Assembly: GCA_016931995.1 (NCBI GenBank)
Contig: JAFGDS010000005.1
Coordinates: 1-64,000 of the forward strand
Origin: Pirellulales bacterium
GTDB taxonomy: Bacteria; Planctomycetota; Planctomycetia; Pirellulales; Thermoguttaceae
DNA: 64,000 bases
Direction: 5' to 3'
The notes under the pieces are model-generated. The model saw only the letters and a program-made list of their open reading frames with translations, made no database searches and was not told the origin of the DNA. A program made the position numbers and the translations under genes. Positions 54,315-61,285 of the stretch are shown here, in pieces; the first letter of the stretch is position 1, and the number at the start of each line of letters is the position of its first letter.

Positions 54315-55562
54315 ATGCACCTCCTCATCACCCTCCGAATCGCCCTGCGGGCTTTGCGTAAGAACAAGCTCCGCGCCACGCTGACGATCCTCGGCGTCGT
54401 CATCGGCATCGCCGCGGTGACGGCCATGGTTTCCATCGGCCAAAGCGCCAGCGATCTGGTCCAAGGACAGTTCGAGGCCCTGGGCACCAACGTGATCGTG
54501 ATCTTCTCCAGCGGTCACCGCCGCGGACCGGTCCAGCAGGGCCAGGGCGCCATGCCCAAGCTCACCGCCAGCGACAGCGAGGCCATCGCCACCGAGTGCC
54601 CCGCCGTGCTGGCCGCCTCGCCCATCGTGGGTTTTGGCGGGCAAGTGGTCTACGGCAATTCCAACTGGCGGCCACGCGAGATGGTCGGCGTTGGGATCGA
54701 CTACCTCACCGTGCGCAACTGGTCGCTCCGGCACGGCGGCTTCTTCACCGACCGCGACATCACGTCGGCCGCCAAGGTTTGCGTCATCGGCCGGACGATC
54801 GTCGCCAAGCTCTTCCAGACGACCAATCCACTGGGCGAAACCATCCGCATCCGCAACATCCCCTTCCGCATCATCGGCATCCTCGAAACCAAGGGCGCCA
54901 ACCTGGTCGGCGAGGATCAAGACAACGTCATCATGATGCCGCACACCACGGTGGCCAAGCGGTTGCGGCACACGTCGTTCGAGGCGGTCGACGTCATCCT
55001 CGTCTCCGCCCGGGCGAACGACCGCATGTCGGAGGCGGAAAACGAGATCCGCCAGCTTCTGTTCGAGCGGCACAACATCCCGCCGGGCGAGCCCGCCGAC
55101 TTCGAAGTGAAGAACACGACCGAGATCGCCAAGGTGCTCGACATCATCACCGGCACCATGACCCTCTTGCTCTCGTCCATCGCCGGCATCTCGCTCGTGG
55201 TCGGCGGCGTGGGCATTATGAACATCATGCTCGTCTCGGTGACCGAGCGCACCCGCGAGATCGGCGTCCGCATGGCCGTCGGCGCCCGCGGGGGCGACAT
55301 CCTCCGGCAGTTCCTCATCGAGTCGGTGCTCCTGGCGATGATCGGCGGATTGATGGGCTTCGCGCTGGGCGTGGGCCTGTCCGTCGGACTGACGGCCATC
55401 ATCAACACCTTCATGAACTCCGTGAAATGGCCCACCGTTATCTCGATACCCGCCGCCGTGCTGGCGATCGTCTTCTCCAGCGCGGTGGGCATCGTTTTCG
55501 GATTCTACCCCGCTTGGCGCGCCTCGAAGCTCGACCCGATCGAGGCGTTGCGATACGAGTAG
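54315..55562 (+). CDS. MacB-type ABC transporter permease
   Basis: A 415-residue permease with four helices: one near the N-terminus (ATLTILGVVIGIAAVTAMVS), a large periplasmic MacB_PCD domain, and three near the C-terminus in the FtsX-like domain. SIAGISLVVGGVGIMNIMLV, SVTERTREIGVRMAVGARGG and the ending YPAWRASKLDPIEALRYE are classic for MacB. Unlike E. coli MacB the ATPase is a separate gene downstream. Exports an unknown substrate, together with the adaptor and the TolC-type protein of this operon. Confidence 0.94.
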   Translation: MHLLITLRIALRALRKNKLRATLTILGVVIGIAAVTAMVSIGQSASDLVQGQFEALGTNVIVIFSSGHRRGPVQQGQGAMPKLTASDSEAIATECPAVLAASPIVGFGGQVVYGNSNWRPREMVGVGIDYLTVRNWSLRHGGFFTDRDITSAAKVCVIGRTIVAKLFQTTNPLGETIRIRNIPFRIIGILETKGANLVGEDQDNVIMMPHTTVAKRLRHTSFEAVDVILVSARANDRMSEAENEIRQLLFERHNIPPGEPADFEVKNTTEIAKVLDIITGTMTLLLSSIAGISLVVGGVGIMNIMLVSVTERTREIGVRMAVGARGGDILRQFLIESVLLAMIGGLMGFALGVGLSVGLTAIINTFMNSVKWPTVISIPAAVLAIVFSSAVGIVFGFYPAWRASKLDPIEALRYE

Positions 55563-55723
55563 TCATCCTGAGCGAAGCGGAGGATCTCCGTCGCGTCGAA
55601 GGACCTTCCAGATCCTTCGCTTCGCTCAGGATGACGAGGAAACGGCCTTTTGCCCAGAGCATCAGCGATTGTCCTTCCACACAACACCCATCTTGTTAAT
55701 CCTGTCAATCCTGTCCAATTGAA
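55562..55723. repeat. Family A palindrome and TTAATCCTGTCAATCCTGTC spacer
   Basis: GTCATCCTGAGCGAAGCGGA with its facing arm GATCCTTCGCTTCGCTCAGG forms a 75-bp palindrome from the permease stop to about 55635. TTAATCCTGTCAATCCTGTC then leads almost directly to the ATPase start. The latter sequence resembles a spacer repeat I have seen in other bacteria, but I find only this copy in the window. Confidence 0.7.
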
Positions 55724-55724
55724 T

Positions 55725-56516
55725 ATGCCCCTAATCGAGCTCTCTGACGTCTGGAAAGTCTACGACCTCGGCGAGGTCCAGGTCGAGGCTCTGCGCGGCG
55801 TGTCGGTGTCGATCGAGCGGGGCGAGTACGTGGCGCTGATGGGCCCCTCCGGCTCGGGCAAGTCCACGCTGATGAACACGCTGGGCTGTCTCGACCGACC
55901 CAGCCGCGGAAGCTATCTGCTCGACGGCGAGGAGGTCTGCGACATGTCGCTGGCCGCCCGGGCGAGGCTGCGCAACCGGCGGATCGGCTTCGTCTTCCAG
56001 AACTTCAACCTTTTGGCCCGCACCAGCGCGCTGGAAAACGTCGAGTTGCCGCTGCTGTATTCCCGGGGCGTCTCCGCCCGGCAACGCCGCCGTCGCGCGG
56101 CCGAGATGCTCGAGAAGGTCGGGCTGGGCGATCGGATGGACCATCATCCCGGCCAGCTCTCCGGTGGCCAGCAGCAGCGCGTGGCCATCGCTCGGGCTCT
56201 CGTGAACGCCCCCTCCATCCTCATGGCCGACGAGCCCACCGGAAACCTCGATTCCCAGACCAGCCGCGAGGTAATCCAGATCCTTCGCGAGCTGAACACC
56301 CAGGCCGCCATCACGATCATCCTGGTAACCCACGACCAAGCCATCGGCCGCCACGCCCGGCGGACGCTCGTCCTGCGCGACGGGACGATCGTCGAGGACA
56401 CGGCGGACTTCGCCCGGGCGCTGGCCGCGCTGCATGCCGAGGGCGATGGGGACGGGGAAGCCCACGTGGTGCCGCCACCCCACCTGCCGGTCGGGCAGGT
56501 GCAACAGCCGCGTTGA
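55725..56516 (+). CDS. MacB/LolD-type ABC transporter ATPase
   Basis: A 263-residue ATPase for the adjacent permease. LRGVSVSIERGEYVALMGPS and GSGKSTLMNTLGCLDRP (Walker A), IGFVFQNFNLLARTSALENV (Q-loop), LSGGQQQRVAIARALVN (signature), ILMADEPTGNLDSQTS (Walker B) and LVTHDQAIGRHARRT (switch) are all intact. The C-terminal 25 residues (from about EGDGDGEAHVV) are an unusual extension beyond the domain. No clear Shine-Dalgarno precedes the ATG, because the spacer is made of repeats; polar coupling to the permease may be weak. Confidence 0.93.
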   Translation: MPLIELSDVWKVYDLGEVQVEALRGVSVSIERGEYVALMGPSGSGKSTLMNTLGCLDRPSRGSYLLDGEEVCDMSLAARARLRNRRIGFVFQNFNLLARTSALENVELPLLYSRGVSARQRRRRAAEMLEKVGLGDRMDHHPGQLSGGQQQRVAIARALVNAPSILMADEPTGNLDSQTSREVIQILRELNTQAAITIILVTHDQAIGRHARRTLVLRDGTIVEDTADFARALAALHAEGDGDGEAHVVPPPHLPVGQVQQPR

Positions 56517-56637
56517 CTTTAACGGTTGCGGGGATTCCGCGGACCGTATCGGTCGAAACGGCCGGTCGAGGCGGCGCGTGCCGTTTCTGCCGTTTGTAGG
56601 GCACTTTTCCAGGTCCGATCGTGCCGAATACACCAGT

Positions 56638-58605
56638 ATGACTGGTTGTAACCGCGCGCTGGGTCGTATCGTATTGTGGGGTTGGCTGGCCCTTGCGGCC
56701 GCGCTGGCCGCGCCGGCGGCCGAGCCCTGGCACGTCATCCTGCCCGAGCAGCGGAACATGGAGATCCGCGATCCCGCGCGGATCACGCCCGTGCGCCTGC
56801 CGCCACTACCCACTCCGCCGACCGTCTCCGAACTCCAGCCGCCGGACGCCGCGGCCGTGTGGAACCTCTCGCTGGACGAAGCCATCCGGATCGGCCTGGC
56901 CAATTCCGAGGTGATCCGCGTGTTGGGCGGCTCGAGCGGCCGGACGATCTACGACCCGGCGGTCACGAACACGCAGATCGACCAGGCCCGGGGCACGTTC
57001 GACCCCAACCTGGAACTCGACAACAACTTCTACCGCGGCGAGACGCCCAGCGAGGCGCTCGACCCGACCGACCCTTCGGGCGTGCGGATCGGCGGGATTG
57101 GCACGAACGACTATGCGATGCGGATGGGCATGTCGAAGCGAGGGCCCACCGGCGCCACGGCCGGCGTCCACGTCAACGCCAACCCGCGGCAATACAACGT
57201 GCCTGGCTTCCCGCTTAATCCGCGCTCGCCCTCGTCGGTCGACTTGAGCCTGACGCAGCCGCTCTTGCGGGGCGGCGGCTGGGCGGCTAACCTCGCGCCG
57301 ATCGAGATCGCCCGGATCGACACCGAGCGGTCGTTTTTCCAGATGAAGGACGCCGTGCAGGAGATGGTCCGCGGCGTGATCCAGGGCTACTGGGCCCTGG
57401 TGGCCGCGAGGACGGACGTTTGGGCCCGTCAACAACAAGTCAAACAAACCACCGAAGCTTTGAAGTACGCCCAAGCGCGGCTTCAGACGGGCTCGGCCAA
57501 CCTGCAGGACGTGGCCCAGGCCAGCTCGGCCTTGGCCGACTTCCGCGCGGCCTTGATCACGGCCGAGGCGACCGTGCTGGTGCGCGAGGCGGCTTTGCGC
57601 AACATCCTCGGGCTGCCTCCGTCGGTGCCGTCGCGGATCGTGCCTGTTAGTCCGCCCTCGGCCGAGCGACTCGACGTAAGCTGGCCGTCGATCCTGGAGG
57701 TGGCTTCCGTGCGGCGACCCGATCTGGTCGAGCTGAAGCTCGTTCTGGAAGCCGACGAGCAGCGCCATCTGCTGCGACGCAATGAGGCCCTGCCGCGGGT
57801 GGACGCCGTGGCGCTGTACCGCTGGAACGGACTGGAGGGCCGCACGCCCGACCGCGAACTGATCGCGACCCGACCGGGCGAGTTCACCGAATGGCAGTTG
57901 GGCGTGAATTTCTCCGTGCCGCTGGGCTTGCGGGCGCCGCGGGCGGCGCTGCGTCAGCAGGAGCTGGTCATCCGGCGGGATCGGGCCAACATCGATCAGG
58001 GACTGCATAACGCCGCGCACCGGCTGGCCGACAACTACCGCAACCTTGCCCAATACTACGATCAGTATCGGGCGTACCAGGAGAGCCGCGCCGCGTCGCA
58101 GGTGAACCTGGACATGCAGACGGCCGTGTACTCGGTCGGCCAGGCCCGCCAAGGCGAACAGGCCATCTTCCTCAACGTGCTTCAGGCGATCACCTCCTGG
58201 GGCAACGCGGTCAGCGCCGAGGCCCAGGCCCTCACGGCGTACAACACGGAGCTGGCCAATCTGGAGCGCGAGTCGGGCATCATTCTCGAGGCGCACGGCG
58301 TCCGGTTCGTCGAGGAGCGCTACGCCTCGATCGGTCCGTTGGGTCGCCTGTTCGCCGAGCGGTGCTACCCTCGCGACTTCCACCCCTGTCCCAACGCACC
58401 GCGCTATTCCGACTCGGGCCAGCCGGCCGAGAACGCGTTCAATCTGCAAGACCCTCTCGAGCCGATGCGGCAACCTCGGCAGGGCGGCGCAAGCCCTCCG
58501 CCGCAGGGCAGTCTCCCGCCGGCGCGAAGCGACATCGAGCTTCGCGTGCCCGAGCGGGTTCCTCCGCCCGCGCCGCTGCCCACGACGGAGCCGCCGGGGC
58601 GGTAG
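56638..58605 (+). CDS. TolC-family outer-membrane efflux protein
   Basis: Outer-membrane factor completing the efflux operon, 655 residues. The signal region RIVLWGWLALAAALAAPAA supports this start over a longer frame. NLSLDEAIRIGLANSEVIRV, YDPAVTNTQIDQARGTFDPN, SVDLSLTQPLLRGGGWAANL and ALKYAQARLQTGSANLQDVA are typical, and the second repeat is complete, ending ALTAYNTELANLERESGIIL. A Pro-rich tail of about 100 residues follows the fold (RYASIGPLGRLFAERCYPRD onward). Unlike the TolC-type gene at 49.9-51.2 kb it is full length, so it is the likely partner of MacAB. Confidence 0.9.
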   Translation: MTGCNRALGRIVLWGWLALAAALAAPAAEPWHVILPEQRNMEIRDPARITPVRLPPLPTPPTVSELQPPDAAAVWNLSLDEAIRIGLANSEVIRVLGGSSGRTIYDPAVTNTQIDQARGTFDPNLELDNNFYRGETPSEALDPTDPSGVRIGGIGTNDYAMRMGMSKRGPTGATAGVHVNANPRQYNVPGFPLNPRSPSSVDLSLTQPLLRGGGWAANLAPIEIARIDTERSFFQMKDAVQEMVRGVIQGYWALVAARTDVWARQQQVKQTTEALKYAQARLQTGSANLQDVAQASSALADFRAALITAEATVLVREAALRNILGLPPSVPSRIVPVSPPSAERLDVSWPSILEVASVRRPDLVELKLVLEADEQRHLLRRNEALPRVDAVALYRWNGLEGRTPDRELIATRPGEFTEWQLGVNFSVPLGLRAPRAALRQQELVIRRDRANIDQGLHNAAHRLADNYRNLAQYYDQYRAYQESRAASQVNLDMQTAVYSVGQARQGEQAIFLNVLQAITSWGNAVSAEAQALTAYNTELANLERESGIILEAHGVRFVEERYASIGPLGRLFAERCYPRDFHPCPNAPRYSDSGQPAENAFNLQDPLEPMRQPRQGGASPPPQGSLPPARSDIELRVPERVPPPAPLPTTEPPGR

Positions 58606-58615
58606 GGCAGCGGGT

Positions 58616-60415
58616 TCAGACTTCTCTCTGCTTTACGGGAATCCCGGCAGAATCCTGAGCGAATGGATTTGTTGGCATCTGTTCGTCGTCTGGTCGCGTG
58701 GGTGGCGCGCCGGGCGGTGCCGGAAAGAATGGGTTCTGTGGAATCGATTCGCGCCGCGGCAACCTCGCCCAGTCAAGTTGTATGTGGATCTTGGCCTCAG
58801 GCTCTTGGAACACCGTGATCGGCCCGAGATCCAGCCGATAGGCGAATTGGCGGATATCTTGAACGCCGCTGACGACAAACTCCCACGTGTCGAAATCCGA
58901 TCGGCTCGATGTTCCAATGACGCCGGTTGACCCGACCGCGCGAAAGATGTGATCGAGAATCGGATCACAATCGCTCTCGTACAGTATGCCCTCGACGGAC
59001 ACGGACACGCGTCCGGGACCTTTTCCGCTGTCGTTCATTGCCGCGAAGCGTTTGTCGCGATTCGCGGGTGGCTCGGGCGGTGGAGGCGCGCTCCAGCCGT
59101 AGGGAATCCACGACGTAAAGCTTGGGGGAGGCGTTGAGGGAGGCTCCTTGCGGTTTTTTTCGGCAAAAGGAGCGAGAACGTCCACGCCGATCGCCGCGCG
59201 TACGTCGTCTGCTTGTGCGAGAAGACGCCTTTGAAGGTCGTCCGAACGAATCCGAAAGACCCCCTGGTTCAGCGTTAAAATCAAGCACCCCTCGTCCAAA
59301 ACGTCCGTTGTGTACACCAGGACAAAATCGCAGCCGCGACCGCTAATTTTTTTCATGGGTATGCCCCAAAACGCGACGGCTCCCCACGAGCGGACGTCGC
59401 GCGCGGCGGATGCCTGCTCGGGCGAATTCTGTGCGAACGCCTCTATTGCGTCCCAATTTGGCGGCGGTCCCTTGTATGTCTCAAGGTATTGATGGAAGAT
59501 CTCTCCGAGAGTGTAGAGGGGTTTATATTGCTTCCGATAATGCTCCCGCGATTGCTCGATCCTCGGCGCGAGTGATTCCCGGTAGCCGTCGGCCAGCGAG
59601 GCCAAATCGTGGCACAGCTCCGGTCCGTCGGGCGCGTCCGGCAGCCAAGCGGCGACCCCGCGCATCCGCTCCGCGAATTCCGCAGTGGCCTGGTCCAGCG
59701 TCCGGCCATCGGGCAATCGCGCGGATGCGGCATCGGGCATGTGGTCCACCGTCTTGAGCATGCTCGAATACATCCTCGCGACCTCTGACCGCACCGATTC
59801 CAGAGCGTTCTCGTCCCGGGCCGATTCGAGCCGCGCGGGCATCTGGGTCAACTGCACGGAAAGGTCGTCTCGCATCTCCTCCGGTGTTCGCGAGTCGGGC
59901 CGGACCGCGAACACCAGACCCAGGAGCATCAGGGCTCCCACCGCCGCACCCGCGGCCACAGAGAGATTGTGCCGACAGGAGAAGACAACCCCTCCTGTTC
60001 CGACCAGGACACACAACACGGCAACGGCCGTACTCGCCGGGCCAATAAGACCAACGAGCGGAAAGAGAATCAGCAAGATCACGCCGACGGTCGCGACGGC
60101 TATTCCACCTCCAAGGAACACCCCGTCATTGCCGTGCGTCTTCCGACCCCGGCGGTTCTTGCGACGGGGCGCGAGCGCGGGCCCGGCCGCCGTGAAGTCA
60201 AACCCCAAACCGTCGCTTCCGGCAGATGCGTCAGCCGCGGTTTCGCTAAATGGGATCTCGCTCGCCACAAGTGGCGTGGAGACATTGTTTTGCCCTGGGC
60301 GTTGTGTTGCTTCAAAGACGTGATTACAGCGTTTGCATCGAACCTTGCGACCCATCAACTCCTGACGAAGGGAATAGGACTGTTGACAATTCGGGCATTC
60401 GATTGACAGGTTCAT
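58616..60415 (-). CDS. MJ0042 zinc-ribbon membrane protein of unknown function
   Basis: A 599-residue protein. Residues about 5-35 are an MJ0042-type zinc finger, IECPNCQQSYSLRQELMGRK then CKRCNHVF, with four cysteines. A polar linker precedes three hydrophobic helices (GGGIAVATVGVILLILFPLV, PASTAVAVLCVLVGTGGVVF, LSVAAGAAVGALMLLGLVFA). The remainder is soluble, with a Pro-rich linker (STPPPSFTSWIPYGWSAPPP) and no recognised domain. ATG start with no strong Shine-Dalgarno; an upstream TTG adds 5 residues. It is convergent with the TolC gene with 10 bases between stops. Confidence 0.8.
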   Translation of the reverse strand: MNLSIECPNCQQSYSLRQELMGRKVRCKRCNHVFEATQRPGQNNVSTPLVASEIPFSETAADASAGSDGLGFDFTAAGPALAPRRKNRRGRKTHGNDGVFLGGGIAVATVGVILLILFPLVGLIGPASTAVAVLCVLVGTGGVVFSCRHNLSVAAGAAVGALMLLGLVFAVRPDSRTPEEMRDDLSVQLTQMPARLESARDENALESVRSEVARMYSSMLKTVDHMPDAASARLPDGRTLDQATAEFAERMRGVAAWLPDAPDGPELCHDLASLADGYRESLAPRIEQSREHYRKQYKPLYTLGEIFHQYLETYKGPPPNWDAIEAFAQNSPEQASAARDVRSWGAVAFWGIPMKKISGRGCDFVLVYTTDVLDEGCLILTLNQGVFRIRSDDLQRRLLAQADDVRAAIGVDVLAPFAEKNRKEPPSTPPPSFTSWIPYGWSAPPPPEPPANRDKRFAAMNDSGKGPGRVSVSVEGILYESDCDPILDHIFRAVGSTGVIGTSSRSDFDTWEFVVSGVQDIRQFAYRLDLGPITVFQEPEAKIHIQLDWARLPRRESIPQNPFFPAPPGAPPTRPDDEQMPTNPFAQDSAGIPVKQREV

Positions 60416-60799
60416 GGCGACATTGACCAAGGGACAATGTTGTTGACGATCAAGCGTTCACACCGACATCGCTTTGGGCAGAATGTCCATGTTATCAAAC
60501 TCGAATCGGATCGTATCAGCCCCGCCTCTCGCCGTCAATCCACGCTGCCGGCACGGCAAGGCAACGACGGCGACAAATTGCCGAAAAGGGGTTTCACCAC
60601 CGAGACACGGGCGGCAGGGAGGAGGCATGACGAGAGAAACGGACGAGACGAAGGCACCGCAGATGAATGCGGATCGACGCAGATGAGACGAAGGCAAAGG
60701 ACGAGGAGCCAAGGTTGAGTCCGTCATTCCGAGTCCCGAGCCCCATCCGTGGTTCCCTCCAGTTCATCTCCTCCGTGGCACGCGGCCTGAGTCGGCGGG
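60416..60799. other. Intergenic region with degenerate dispersed repeats
   Basis: 384 bases with no gene. GGTTTCACCACCGAGACACG at about 60590 and GCAGATGAATGCGGATCGAC at about 60660 resemble short dispersed sequences I know from several bacterial groups; each occurs only once here. No promoter for the MJ0042 gene is evident. Confidence 0.5.
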
Positions 60800-61183
60800 C
60801 TAGGGCGTCGGCATTTGCGGCATGGGGATCTGGGGCATTTGCATCTGGGGCATGTTCTTCATCATGTCGCCCATCGCGCCGGTGGCCTTCTTCATCATGG
60901 CCTCGGTGAGGCGGCGGCTGGCCTTCTCGACTTGATCCTTGTACTTCTCGATCAGGGCCTTCTTCTCGGCGTCGGAAAGCTTCAGGGCGTCGAGGGCTTC
61001 GCCGGTCTTGGCCAGCTCGTCGGTGAGTTTCTTGATTTCCGCCTCCGACGCGCCGGCTTCGATCGCGTCGGCGGTCTTGTTCATGCCGGCGATCTGCTTC
61101 TCCAGCAGCGACTCCGCCCGACTGCCGCAGCCGACCACCGCCGCGAGAGTCAACAACGCAAGGCCCAGACACGTCCGTTTCAT
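60800..61183 (-). CDS. Small lipoprotein with coiled coil and Met/Pro-rich tail
   Basis: A 127-residue lipoprotein: MKRTCLGLALLTLAAVVGCG has a lipobox (VVGC) with Cys19 as the lipidation site. Residues about 25-95 are charged and helical (EIKKLTDELAKTGEALDALK and following), likely a coiled coil. The tail repeats MPQ/P-type triplets (MPQMQMPQIPMPQMPTP), encoded by an imperfect GGCATNTG-type repeat on the plus strand. GAAAGGAGAA precedes the ATG. Function unknown; it stands alone between the MJ0042 gene and the terminal kinase. Confidence 0.8.
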   Translation of the reverse strand: MKRTCLGLALLTLAAVVGCGSRAESLLEKQIAGMNKTADAIEAGASEAEIKKLTDELAKTGEALDALKLSDAEKKALIEKYKDQVEKASRRLTEAMMKKATGAMGDMMKNMPQMQMPQIPMPQMPTP

Positions 61184-61285
61184 GGTTTTCTCCTTTCGAG
61201 AGGGATGTTCCGCGCATTGTACGACCGATCCGCTGGAAAGGCTATTCGCCCGGCCGGGAAAAATCTTGGGGCCCCGACACGCGGC

